From: PALSA-1353 sp050014015
Lineage (GTDB): Bacteria; Planctomycetota; Phycisphaerae; Tepidisphaerales; Tepidisphaeraceae
Length of the DNA stretch: 64,000 bases
Direction: 5' to 3'
Assembly (NCBI GenBank): GCA_050014015.1
Contig: JBEKEC010000005.1
Coordinates: 1 to 64,000 of the forward strand
The stretch's first letter is position 1, and each line of letters starts with the position of its first letter. The position numbers were made by a program, and so were the translations under genes. A model generated the notes under the pieces. It saw only the letters and a list, made by a program, of their open reading frames with translations, did not search any database and was not told the origin of the DNA. Below are positions 51,291 to 60,047 of the stretch, one piece after another.

Positions 51291-51896
51291 TCACTGATTG
51301 TCGAAGGAAAGCGATTTGAATCCCCGAAGTGTTTTGCCCAGCAGCCAGGAATTGTCGATGGGGTGAGAGATTAAAGCGTCAATGCCATCACGGTCGGGGC
51401 GGTCAATGAACAGTTTGCTCCACCACCCTTCGGCGGGTGCAGGCTCGTTCCAGATTTCCGCGGTTCTCGCATCTTCAAAGTCACGTCTCCTTTGGGGATC
51501 ATTTGGAAAATGGTGGAGCGCGTCGTTGCGCAGTTGACGCCGCTGATCCTCGGGCAACGTGCATGGCGTCTTCCCAATGATTCGCGCCCAGACGACACTA
51601 TCGTAAAATGCAAGAATGTTCTGTATCGGAACCTGTAGCGCCCATTCTACCATCTGGCGCGATGTTTCTCGAAAATCCTCCTTTCGGGTGTAACACCAAA
51701 TGATCTGATCGGTGCCAAGCCGAGATTTGAGTTCTGCATACGCCGCCATAATCTGAGATTCATCACAGTAGCCAGACAGGTTGGGCTTTACTCGACCGTC
51801 GAGAAGCGAAAAGTCTGGCGCTTGAAAGGACCAGAGGGGAAGTTTCTTGGCGATCTGCACGTCTACTTTATCGTCGAGTTTCTCAAACCGCTTCAA
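51291..51896 (-). CDS. Hypothetical cytoplasmic protein
   Basis: 201 residues from a TTG at 51896; the start is uncertain and the next in-frame ATG would remove about 48 residues. No family recognised. It has no signal or membrane segment. It is rich in Trp, Arg and Asp (IIWCYTRKEDFRETSRQMVEWALQVP, VVWARIIGKTPCTLPEDQRRQLRND). It sits alone between hairpins, downstream of the small conserved gene. Codon use looks less biased than in the tra genes, so it may be a recent arrival. Confidence 0.55.
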   Translation of the reverse strand: MKRFEKLDDKVDVQIAKKLPLWSFQAPDFSLLDGRVKPNLSGYCDESQIMAAYAELKSRLGTDQIIWCYTRKEDFRETSRQMVEWALQVPIQNILAFYDSVVWARIIGKTPCTLPEDQRRQLRNDALHHFPNDPQRRRDFEDARTAEIWNEPAPAEGWWSKLFIDRPDRDGIDALISHPIDNSWLLGKTLRGFKSLSFDNQ

Positions 51897-51925
51897 TGGC
51901 GCATTTGCGCCGCAGAAACGAAATG

Positions 51926-51955
51926 GCCCGGCCGGTGAACGGTGCCCGGCCGGGC
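51926..51955 (-). terminator. Terminator of the conserved small gene
   Basis: GCCCGGCCGG (51926-51935) and CCGGCCGGGC (51946-51955) form a perfect 10-bp stem with a 10-nt loop, 22 bp past the stop of the minus-strand gene at 51978. Confidence 0.7.
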
Positions 51956-51977
51956 TTAAAATGCTGTTGTGATTCGA

Positions 51978-52256
51978 TCAGGCGGCGGGCTGCTCCTGCC
52001 GCTGTTGACCGCGCTGTTCGCCGATGAGTTCCATCAGGCGGGTGTGCGTTGCGTCCGCGACCTTCATCAGCACCAGGAGGTCGTCGCGGTTGAAGCCGGC
52101 TGTGCTCTGCCACTTGCCGTCCTCGGTGCGGTAAAGACGTTGGAAGGTGACGTTGAATCGCGGCCCGCTTTCGCCTTCGTTCCTCCAGATTGCGGCCTTG
52201 ATGCTGCCGATGCGGACTTCCTCGACCGGTTGAACTTTGTTCTGTTTCTTCGCCAT
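51978..52256 (-). CDS. Conserved small mobile-element protein, paralogue of 26101-26397
   Basis: 92 residues from ATG 52256 (AAAGGAG upstream). The core EVRIGSIKAAIWRNE, RFNVTFQRLYRTEDGKWQST and NRDDLLVLMKVADATHTRL aligns along its length with the protein at 26101. This copy has the more typical sequence of the family seen on mobile elements. Function unknown; a compact alpha-beta fold is likely. It is transcribed away from the structured region at 52296-52700. Confidence 0.78.
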   Translation of the reverse strand: MAKKQNKVQPVEEVRIGSIKAAIWRNEGESGPRFNVTFQRLYRTEDGKWQSTAGFNRDDLLVLMKVADATHTRLMELIGEQRGQQRQEQPAA

Positions 52257-52295
52257 GACAGTTGCTCCTTTCAAAAAGGGTTTGTGTTGGTCCGT

Positions 52296-52700
52296 TCATT
52301 GGACAGCGCAGCGACGGACCAACATGAAGCCTTTAGGAGCAACGGCCGGAGGGGACGGCGGCCGCGGTGGGAGTCGAAGGCTAGCGAGGGCGCCGTGACG
52401 GAGGGATTTTTCTTTGCGCAGCAAACCCCTCGCGGGGCGCAAGCGAAAAATCCGGACGGCGCAAGCCGTTGCAATGCCGCAAGGGCGCAGCCCTGGGGAC
52501 GACCAAAGCGGGCGACGAACCCGTAGGAGGCTTGGCGAAAGACACGGAACAACGCTATCGGGTCGAGATTCGCGTCGCGGCGTCAAACCCAAAACTGGAG
52601 CGCATTTGAAGGCGCGCCGCGTGTCAGCGAAACCATCGCCGCACCGCCCGAGAATGAGGGGCAGAAGCCCGTCGGATCGTGAAGACGCCATGTGATGAGG
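52296..52700 (+). ncRNA. Candidate structured non-coding RNA
   Basis: No supported gene lies between 52257 and 52880, but the plus strand folds densely. GGATTTTTC (52404-52412) pairs with GAAAAATCC (52445-52453), with an inner TTGCGC/GCGCAA stem. ACGGC-GCAA-GCCGT (52456-52469) carries a GNRA tetraloop, and AGGGC-GCA-GCCCT (52482-52494) is another hairpin. The open frames crossing this area on both strands are low in structure-like composition and lack ribosome sites. The strand and ends are guesses. It may be a conserved element RNA or a cis-acting DNA site such as an origin. Confidence 0.35.
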
Positions 52701-52880
52701 GCGGCGAGCGCAACGCACACCCGGATGGACGGCGATTCGCGGGGCTGTTGCGGCAGGAGTTGTACGCCAACCCGAAGCATCAACCGTTGGAGGCCGGCGG
52801 TACGTTCTCCGGCGGGAGCTTCGTACGCGGTGTGAATTCGATGAGACATAAGCCAATCAACGCGGCGCGAGCGCGGGTCG

Positions 52881-53117
52881 TCACTTTTCGACCGCCGAGA
52901 TGGATGCTGACGGTTCGATTTTGCAGGCACGGCACCACGCGATGAACTCAAGCGGGTCCATGCGCCGATCACCAATTTCCGTCTTGTGAACGTAAGAAGG
53001 CGGCTTGCGCAACTTTTTCGCTAGTGTGCGCTGCGTCATGCCGGCGTCATTTCTCCATTTCCGCAGGAGTCCGCACAGCCGCCGATAGCCCATTGTGTGC
53101 TGCGCCCTTGAACCCAT
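52881..53117 (-). CDS. XRE-family helix-turn-helix protein
   Basis: 78 residues (70 if ATG 53093 is used). LRKWRNDAGMTQRTLAKKLRKPPSYVHKTEIGDRRMDPLEFIAWCRA is a standard Cro/C1-type helix-turn-helix with the usual TQ-LA-KL and S-V-K-E-G-R positions. Nothing else is attached, so it is a DNA-binding-domain-only regulator. It is transcribed toward the structured region at 52296-52700. The target is unknown. Confidence 0.85.
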   Translation of the reverse strand: MGSRAQHTMGYRRLCGLLRKWRNDAGMTQRTLAKKLRKPPSYVHKTEIGDRRMDPLEFIAWCRACKIEPSASISAVEK

Positions 53118-53356
53118 TTGGGGAGCAGGTTATCTTCGGCTTTCGGCGCTCCTGTCTTGGGAGCGCTATTGCGGCGACCGGAGACGCCCGCGTTTGAGTT
53201 CAACGTGTCGGCAGCCTGTTGGCGAGCCAAACATGGCGATCTCAAGCGCTTGCGAAACGGTCGCTGGTTTGGGACAATTTTGTCAGGGTCGAGCTTACAG
53301 GGCCGTTTGGCCCTCGGCTCGATTCCGCGCACGTCGAGCGGAGAGGCGGTGCGGGC

Positions 53357-54928
53357 ATGTCAACCGTACGCATTTGCAAAAGGCGGGGCCTTTGCGGCCC
53401 GTCCGTCCGGGCCAAAAGGCTGTTCCTCATCTTCTGCGTCTTGGCCGTGCCATTTGGCTTGGCAACGCCGATTCTGGCGCAAGTTCCCAACTCCAACGAA
53501 CAGTCCACGTCGCTGAACGATTGGGTTCAAGACGCGCGGGACGACGCAACGCAAAACGCTATTCAGTTTTCATTCGATCATCTCGCGCTGACCCCGAGCT
53601 ATATCGCGTGGGGCAACACGATCAATACCGACAACCTCCAAACTGCAACCTGGCAGCGCGATTACAGCGCCTCGTCGGCCTGGTTTTATGCAAATCAGTT
53701 GAGTGATACCGAGGCTGCGATTGAATCGGCTCGTGCGAAAGCGATCGACCTCCAAAGCCAGTTGGCGCAAGCGCGGGCTACAATTGGCGCGCCGCAATCT
53801 GGGTCGGCACGCATTGGTGAAATTGAATCCAACCTGAAACAAGTCAACTCGACACTCTCACAGGCAACGGTTGATAAGAGCTATCTGGAATTCCGGCTTG
53901 TCATCGCGAAATCCGATTTGCAGCAGGCGGAGGCCAATATGGGCAGCGCCCGACGCGGCCTGTTTTACTTCAACGAGGTGGCTCCCCGGTACAACTCCAC
54001 CATCGACTTCACGTCAGAGCATTTGCCGCTCTTGTTTATGGGGCGCGAAGCCTACGACTTGATGACGAATCCCGTTAATGGCGTCCAAACCGCCGATGCA
54101 GGTTCTCGAACAATTGACCTAACTCTGAATGCCATGAGCTACTTGGGGCGTAATGCATTCTGGGCGGAAACAACCGTGCCGTTGGCCGTCGGATTCGATG
54201 GTGCCGTGAATAGTGTCAGAACAAACTATAATGCGTTTGAACACCAAAATGAGTCCGTCAATCTCGCTTTTGGCGGCTCGCTATCCCATCTCAACCTGGG
54301 GGACCTGCAAAACTACGCGCACGCTGGCGAATTCCACGATCACTATGGCTCAAACTCAATCGGCTCCCCCAACGCCCCTCTGTTCGTCTCGACAAACTGG
54401 TCATCCGTTGACGGCATCACCAGCGACAAGTTCGACACCCGCAGTTCCTACCGTTTCAACGGCCTCGATTCTCCCTCCGGCCATGTGCTCACCGGTATCG
54501 GTACCGTCTTCCGCGAACGTAAAGAGCAGCACGATCCATTCCAGTTTGACCCGATTTTGAACACCTTGAATATTTTCAATCCCAACGAGTCCATGAACAC
54601 AAACGAAACGACGTGGCGGAACGAAACGATCCACGACACATTCAACGGAGCGATGGTCAACCAGAACATTCAGCGGGCCGCTGAGTTTAATCCTCCTCCG
54701 AGCATTTCCATCCAGGTCATGCCGTCCGCGTCCCAGCTTTACGACCAGGATATATTGAAGCGTCCACCATCTACTTTTATTCCGCCTCCATCACCTCTAC
54801 GTCCGGAGCCAAACACCTTCAGCAATGACAATCGAGAAGGCGATTCACCTCCGCAAGTCAAAGGCGTACTGATGCCGGCAAATGTGACCACACGACCGGT
54901 GGATGTTCAGAAATTCCTTGGGGATTAA
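53357..54928 (+). CDS. Secreted protein of unknown function, first gene of the cargo block
   Basis: 523 residues from ATG 53357; the open frame to 53219 adds non-homologous sequence. A long n-region precedes a signal sequence (LFLIFCVLAVPFGLATPILA) cleaved before QVPNSN. A coiled coil follows at about 100-200 (QLSDTEAAIESARAKAIDLQSQLAQA, EANMGSARRGLF), then an Asn/Ser/Thr-rich beta region, and a Pro-rich end (PSTFIPPPSPLRPEPN). No family recognised. The stop overlaps the start of the DUF1598/Sel1 gene by 26 nt, so the two are co-expressed and may act together at the cell envelope. Confidence 0.68.
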   Translation: MSTVRICKRRGLCGPSVRAKRLFLIFCVLAVPFGLATPILAQVPNSNEQSTSLNDWVQDARDDATQNAIQFSFDHLALTPSYIAWGNTINTDNLQTATWQRDYSASSAWFYANQLSDTEAAIESARAKAIDLQSQLAQARATIGAPQSGSARIGEIESNLKQVNSTLSQATVDKSYLEFRLVIAKSDLQQAEANMGSARRGLFYFNEVAPRYNSTIDFTSEHLPLLFMGREAYDLMTNPVNGVQTADAGSRTIDLTLNAMSYLGRNAFWAETTVPLAVGFDGAVNSVRTNYNAFEHQNESVNLAFGGSLSHLNLGDLQNYAHAGEFHDHYGSNSIGSPNAPLFVSTNWSSVDGITSDKFDTRSSYRFNGLDSPSGHVLTGIGTVFRERKEQHDPFQFDPILNTLNIFNPNESMNTNETTWRNETIHDTFNGAMVNQNIQRAAEFNPPPSISIQVMPSASQLYDQDILKRPPSTFIPPPSPLRPEPNTFSNDNREGDSPPQVKGVLMPANVTTRPVDVQKFLGD

Positions 54929-57170
54929 TGTGCTTTGCGGAAAGGCATCCAAATCGCTGGTGTCGTGCGCCGCAACCTTCGCAATATGCGCGATGGTGCA
55001 ATTGTTTCTTGTGTCATTCGGTAACGCTGGGACGGGTGATTTACAACAAAATGCTAGCGGCACCGTGACCGAACAACGGCATTTTGTTGCGTTCTCACTG
55101 AAAACAGCGGAAGCGCTCGTCCGTAAAGCGCAGCAAGATCATACTGATTTTAGGCAAGATCGCGTGCTATTTGGCTTGGGTGGAATGAGCAAGCCGAAGG
55201 CGTTGTTTTTCGATTCGCAAACAAACGACTGGATTCTTCTCGGTGAGCGATCCGGAGACGCTGGAGATTTGACATTAGACGATCTTGCTGTGGCATTGCG
55301 AACACGCGTTGAAAATCCCACCATTGACCCCGGCGTCACGATTGAGCCCATCGCTCCTGGTGAAGAGAATGCTGAGACAAGTCCAAAAGATTGGAATCTA
55401 GCCACGCGACAACAAGTCGAATTCCGTGGTTCGTTGAAAGATACGCGATTTGGCCTGACCTGCTATGAAGCCGATTGGCTGATGAAACGAATGGATTTGG
55501 GATTGGAAAAACTTCCTAATGCACCCATCCCCAGCTTTTTTGATTCCGGTGGCGTTAATCAGTTGCAGGGTCCGACGACAATAGTATCGCGTTTTTGGCT
55601 CTGTCCTGTTCTAAGTGACGTGCCAGTGCTGAGCAGCCAGAAGGCCGTTTTCATTCAGGAATCGCGCATCGTTGTAAATAGGCAGACCCTTTTTGCAGAG
55701 CGCGATGGGCAAGCCATTCAGGATCCGAATGAGCTCAATGCTCTTGATGTAGCAGGCAAGAACTTTGCCAGTGCATTTACGGATCACTATGACGAAGCTG
55801 CACGTGACCGACCAGTCTTTGAGCGTCTTCGCGGGCTCGCGCGCCTAGCCGGCCTCGCGAAGGGAGTTGTCGTGGGCAAATGGGTCGATGACTTCAAATT
55901 CTTCCTCCAGGAATACAAGGTGGCGACCGTAGAGACCCCCTCGGAGGTAGATGTCCTGCACAACGAAGATCGGTCATTGCGTCAAACTGTGCGAGGGGGC
56001 GTTCAGTTGAGAAATCTCGCGATGAGATTGAGAAATGGTGACATAACCGCACTCACGGAAGCGGTTTCTAAAATGCGCCCAAAGCCAGATTCGATTAGTT
56101 GGGAGTTCTTGTTTGGCGATACATTTTTGGCGCTGCCGAGTGACGAAATGCCAGGTGCTAATGGCAAAAGTGACTTGGTTAAGGGCACACCTGAGGAAGT
56201 GCGTTGGTGGTGCAAGGCAGCAGACGACGGAGATGTTGATGCGATGATTCTGGTGGCGGAAAGTTATCGTGATGGCAACGTAGGCCTACCCAAGAATGAA
56301 GACGAGGCCTTGCGATGGTATCGCAGGGCTGCCGATGCGGGCAACGCTAGGGGAATGTTTGGCGTTGGCGTGTGCTACCAGAAGGGCTTTGGTGCAGGTA
56401 CCGATATTCACCAGGCGATTGCGTGGTACAGAAAGGCGGCAGGCGCCGGAGACGTAACCGCCATGTTCAACCTTGGTTACCAATTCCAAATCGGAGATGG
56501 CGCGGATCAGGATTTCGCCCAATCTCTTATCTGGTACAAGAAGGCTGCTGATGCTGGCGACGCCGATGCAATGTGCAACATCGGTTTGCTGTATGAACAC
56601 GGCGACGGCGTACCTCAAGACTATGCGACCGCAATGCTTTGGTATCACAAGGCATTTGATGCGGGCATGGTTGGTGTAATGAGCAACATCGGCATGCTTT
56701 ATGACAAAGGCCTGGGGGTCGACCAGAACTACTCAAAAGCGATGGACTGCTATCGAAAGGCTGCGGGCGCAGGCGACGCGGTCGCTATGAACAATATCGG
56801 CTCGTTATACGCGACTGGTGCGGGTGTGATGAAAGACTACGAAGAAGCAATGAAATGGTTCCGCCAAGCTTCTGAAGTGGCAGTACCCGATGGGGTTTCT
56901 CCTAATGGACAGGCCGGGGCAATGAATAGCATAGGTTTCATGTATATGAACGGCTTCGGCGTTGAAAGGGACTACACGGAGGCAATGCATTGGTTTCATA
57001 AGGCCGCCGACCTTGGAAGCAGCAGTGCAATGTGCAATATCGGATTGCTATATGAAAGAGGTTGGGGAGTTCAGCAAGACGAGTCTCACGCTGCAACTTG
57101 GTATCGGCAGGCGGCTGGCCACGGAGACTCTAGCGCCAAGGACTGGCTGGCAAATCATCGGGCTAACTGA
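54903..57170 (+). CDS. DUF1598-like protein fused to Sel1 repeats
   Basis: 755 residues with a signal anchor (AATFAICAMVQLFLVSFGNA). The first 400 residues match what I recall of planctomycete DUF1598 proteins: FDSQTNDWILLGERSGD, LDDLAVALRTRVENP, a RFGLTCYEADWLMKRMDLGLE block, RFWLCP and DHYDEAARDRPVFERLRGLARLAGL. The last 350 residues form about nine Sel1-type repeats of 36 residues (AMCNIGLLYEHGDGVPQDYATAMLWYHKA pattern). Sel1 repeats build a right-handed superhelix for protein binding. It sits in a row with a secreted protein, a lipoprotein and another Sel1 protein. Confidence 0.8.
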   Translation: MFRNSLGINVLCGKASKSLVSCAATFAICAMVQLFLVSFGNAGTGDLQQNASGTVTEQRHFVAFSLKTAEALVRKAQQDHTDFRQDRVLFGLGGMSKPKALFFDSQTNDWILLGERSGDAGDLTLDDLAVALRTRVENPTIDPGVTIEPIAPGEENAETSPKDWNLATRQQVEFRGSLKDTRFGLTCYEADWLMKRMDLGLEKLPNAPIPSFFDSGGVNQLQGPTTIVSRFWLCPVLSDVPVLSSQKAVFIQESRIVVNRQTLFAERDGQAIQDPNELNALDVAGKNFASAFTDHYDEAARDRPVFERLRGLARLAGLAKGVVVGKWVDDFKFFLQEYKVATVETPSEVDVLHNEDRSLRQTVRGGVQLRNLAMRLRNGDITALTEAVSKMRPKPDSISWEFLFGDTFLALPSDEMPGANGKSDLVKGTPEEVRWWCKAADDGDVDAMILVAESYRDGNVGLPKNEDEALRWYRRAADAGNARGMFGVGVCYQKGFGAGTDIHQAIAWYRKAAGAGDVTAMFNLGYQFQIGDGADQDFAQSLIWYKKAADAGDADAMCNIGLLYEHGDGVPQDYATAMLWYHKAFDAGMVGVMSNIGMLYDKGLGVDQNYSKAMDCYRKAAGAGDAVAMNNIGSLYATGAGVMKDYEEAMKWFRQASEVAVPDGVSPNGQAGAMNSIGFMYMNGFGVERDYTEAMHWFHKAADLGSSSAMCNIGLLYERGWGVQQDESHAATWYRQAAGHGDSSAKDWLANHRAN

Positions 57171-57337
57171 GTTTTACGACATGACGACAAATTACCAAGG
57201 TGGCATTCGTCGAATCGAACATCAGTATGATGGATTGAGTAACTGCTATCCATTATTCATCGCAGGTTATGGAACGTTACTATCCGCCGAGGTAAGGACG
57301 GATGTGTTACAGCAGCGACAATGAGAGGAGTCCAAAG

Positions 57338-58240
57338 ATGAGGATGAGCTTTATTTCGCTTGCCGTGTGTTGTGGTATGATTGCTGGGTGCGCTTCTGTC
57401 GAATCGCAGTGGCAAGAAGCGCAACAGAAAAACGTCGTCGGCGCATATCAGGCGTTTATTGACCGCAATTCTGATGCGCCACAGGCGAACGAAGCTCGCG
57501 AAAAAATACAACAGATTGAACTAGCTCAGAAAGATGAGGCAGCATTCCAGATGGCTAAGGATGCGAGAACGGTCGAAGCAATTGAAGGGTACCTTAAGGA
57601 TTTCCCGTCCGGCACGCATAGGACCGAGGCGGAGAGCATCGACGAAGCCTTAACGTATGATCGAATAAGGCGCGATACTTCGTCATATACATTGGGGCGA
57701 TTTCTCGAGCGGTTTCCAAGAAGTAGTCACGTGCCCGAGGTGGCCGCTCGCCTTAAGGAAGTGGACGCTCACGTTCGCCAAGAAAGATTTCAAGAGGCGA
57801 AACAGGCGGGAACTATTAAAGCATATGAGAATTTTCTTTCCCTTTATCCCACTGGGCCAGACAGTGATGAGTTCAGCCCAATTGCGAAAGCGGCACGCCT
57901 CGGCGAACTTGCCATTGAGATGGCTGGGACTGGATCGCTGACGGGTAATCAGTGGGGTTGGCATCCTCATTTTGAAAGTGGCGCGTCGCCTGACCCGGAA
58001 AAATTGGCGGAGTTTCGTCAGTTGGTCGAAAGCGGTGCTGATCCCTCGCTAATCCGCATTTCCGGATTTCAAGCGCCATCTGTGGTGCCAATCGGTAATA
58101 ATGGCGCCGGCAGGACCGATTTTGGAAGCTCTGGCTATGTGGTGCCCGCCGCGAGCGGAGGGATGACATTACTCGATTATTTGGACGCCACCGAAAACAA
58201 GCAAGCACACGATATACTCAATAACTCGTCGAATAAATAG
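57338..58240 (+). CDS. Lipoprotein with TPR-like repeats
   Basis: 300 residues from ATG 57338 (GAGGAG upstream). The signal peptide ends in the lipobox IAGC, so the mature protein is lipid-anchored. Three related helical blocks follow (VVGAYQAFIDRNSDAPQANEAREKI, TVEAIEGYLKDFPSGTHRTEAES, TIKAYENFLSLYPTGPDSDEF), resembling BamD/YbgF-type TPR segments. The C-terminal part is Gly/Ser-rich. No family recognised beyond the repeats. It stands between two Sel1 genes and may share their envelope function. Confidence 0.72.
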   Translation: MRMSFISLAVCCGMIAGCASVESQWQEAQQKNVVGAYQAFIDRNSDAPQANEAREKIQQIELAQKDEAAFQMAKDARTVEAIEGYLKDFPSGTHRTEAESIDEALTYDRIRRDTSSYTLGRFLERFPRSSHVPEVAARLKEVDAHVRQERFQEAKQAGTIKAYENFLSLYPTGPDSDEFSPIAKAARLGELAIEMAGTGSLTGNQWGWHPHFESGASPDPEKLAEFRQLVESGADPSLIRISGFQAPSVVPIGNNGAGRTDFGSSGYVVPAASGGMTLLDYLDATENKQAHDILNNSSNK

Positions 58241-58327
58241 CATCTATTGTAGATGCAGGTGCTCCGATACATGCTATGGGCATGACTGAATGATGAATAT
58301 TGGTGTTGTCGAGCAAAGGCAACCGTT

Positions 58328-59842
58328 ATGTGGAATGACAAAACGACGAACGGCTTTTGGGTGAAGCATACGGCGATGACACTCGTCTGCCTTGCACAGT
58401 TTGTCGCCCCAGTTTCTTTGTCAGCTCAAATCGACAAAGACGGGGCAACCGCGGAGTTGATCGCGAAAGCGAAAGCTGGGGATCCGAATGCAATGTATGG
58501 ATTAGGAATCGATTATCAGCGTGGCGTACAGACTCCTTTGGATCTGGTCCAAGGCCAGCAATGGATTGAGAAAGCCGCTAACGCGGGCAATGCAGCCGCT
58601 ATGAGTTGCCTAGGGGACATGTATCTGCATGGGAATGGCGGTGTGGTTAAGAACTATTCAAGTGCGGTGCATTGGTATCAACTCGCAACGGGTGCCAATT
58701 CGCCGAGGGGCATAATGGGCCTTGGTAAGTGTTGTGAGAGCGGATGGGGAATAGACAAGAACAGCCAACGAGCGACCCAATTATATCTTCAGGCAATGCA
58801 GTCTGCGCAAAAGGCTTCGCAGGCGGGAGATGTTGAGGCGATGGACGTGCTGGGAATCATGTTTGAGGATGGTATGGGTGTAGAGAAGGACTATGTTCAA
58901 GCGATGACGTGGTATCGTAAGGCGGCCGACGCAGGAAGCTCCGACGCAAAGTTCAATGTTGCGTCGCTCTATTTTTCGGGCCTAGGTGTGTCGCGCGATT
59001 TGTCTGCAACGATGGTGTGGATGCGCAACGCGGCTGCCGCGGGTAATCTTGATGCTGACTACAACATAGGAGTAATGTACCAACATGGGGACGGCGTGGA
59101 TCAGGATTTACCGCAAGCATTTATCTGGTATCAGAAGGCCGCGGACAGAGGAAATTCGCAAGCGATGAAACAACTAGGCGATATGTGTAGAAGAGGCGAG
59201 GGTACCGCGCAAGACATGAGACAAGCGTTGGGATGGTATCAGAGAGCGGTCGATTTGGGCGATGCTGGTGCGATGAACAACCTTGGGACAATGTATGCAA
59301 ATGGTACGGGCGTCGATAAAGACGATGTTAAGGCGACAGAATTATGGCGTAAGGCTGCTGACGGAGGAGACTCTCAGGCGATGTTCACTATTGGTCTCCA
59401 ATACGCCAACGGTGATGGGGTACCTCAGGACTACCAGCAGGCCATGGTGTGGTGGCGAAAGGCCGCCGACGCTGGAGATGCGGAGGCAATGAGAACGATC
59501 GGTGTCCTATACCATAGCGGCCACGGTGTGCCTCAAGACTATCAGCAGGCCATGGTTTGGTGGCGAAAGGCCGCCGACGCGGGAGATGGGATGGCGATGG
59601 GAAAAATTGGAAATCTTTACCATGACGGCGAAGGCGTGCCCATTGACTATCAGCAGGCCATGGCTTGGTATCTGAAGGGTGCCAACGCCGGCGATGCGGA
59701 TGCGATGGAAAACATTGGTGTTTCGTACCACAACGGCGACGGCGTAACCCAGGATGACCAACAGGCCTTGGCCTGGTTACGTAAGGCCGCTGCTCACGGC
59801 AGCGACGAGGCGAAGGAACATCTTAAACAACTAGGTGGATGA
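58328..59842 (+). CDS. Secreted Sel1-repeat protein
   Basis: 504 residues with a signal peptide (LVCLAQFVAPVSLSA-QID). The rest is about twelve Sel1 repeats of 36 residues (DAGAMNNLGTMYANGTGVDKDDVKATELWRKA pattern). Repeats between about 59430 and 59700 are very similar at DNA level with a 108-bp period, pointing to recent internal duplication. AAAGG lies eight bases before the ATG. Sel1 proteins often scaffold complexes or modulate signalling; the partner is unknown. It ends the four-gene cargo block. Confidence 0.85.
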   Translation: MWNDKTTNGFWVKHTAMTLVCLAQFVAPVSLSAQIDKDGATAELIAKAKAGDPNAMYGLGIDYQRGVQTPLDLVQGQQWIEKAANAGNAAAMSCLGDMYLHGNGGVVKNYSSAVHWYQLATGANSPRGIMGLGKCCESGWGIDKNSQRATQLYLQAMQSAQKASQAGDVEAMDVLGIMFEDGMGVEKDYVQAMTWYRKAADAGSSDAKFNVASLYFSGLGVSRDLSATMVWMRNAAAAGNLDADYNIGVMYQHGDGVDQDLPQAFIWYQKAADRGNSQAMKQLGDMCRRGEGTAQDMRQALGWYQRAVDLGDAGAMNNLGTMYANGTGVDKDDVKATELWRKAADGGDSQAMFTIGLQYANGDGVPQDYQQAMVWWRKAADAGDAEAMRTIGVLYHSGHGVPQDYQQAMVWWRKAADAGDGMAMGKIGNLYHDGEGVPIDYQQAMAWYLKGANAGDADAMENIGVSYHNGDGVTQDDQQALAWLRKAAAHGSDEAKEHLKQLGG

Positions 59843-60047
59843 ATAGCTCGATCGAGAGTCCGCCAGATGTCGCGACAAGATGTCGGTTGATGGTGAATCG
59901 ACGGCCGTCGAAAAAAGTCGGAGTGCCAAGCAATGGTTGTTGGTTCATGAGTGAATTGATACTTGTCTTGCATGCGGGGAGTGCAATACGCGGCCTAACC
60001 CAGGAACGGCAAACGGCAAAGTGCAAAGGGTAACTAAGATTAGTTCA

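Noticed and set aside
52296..52856. 186-codon minus-strand open frame in the structured gap
   Set aside because: Arg/Pro/Ser-rich with no ribosome site or fold-like pattern; strong RNA-like hairpins explain the region better.
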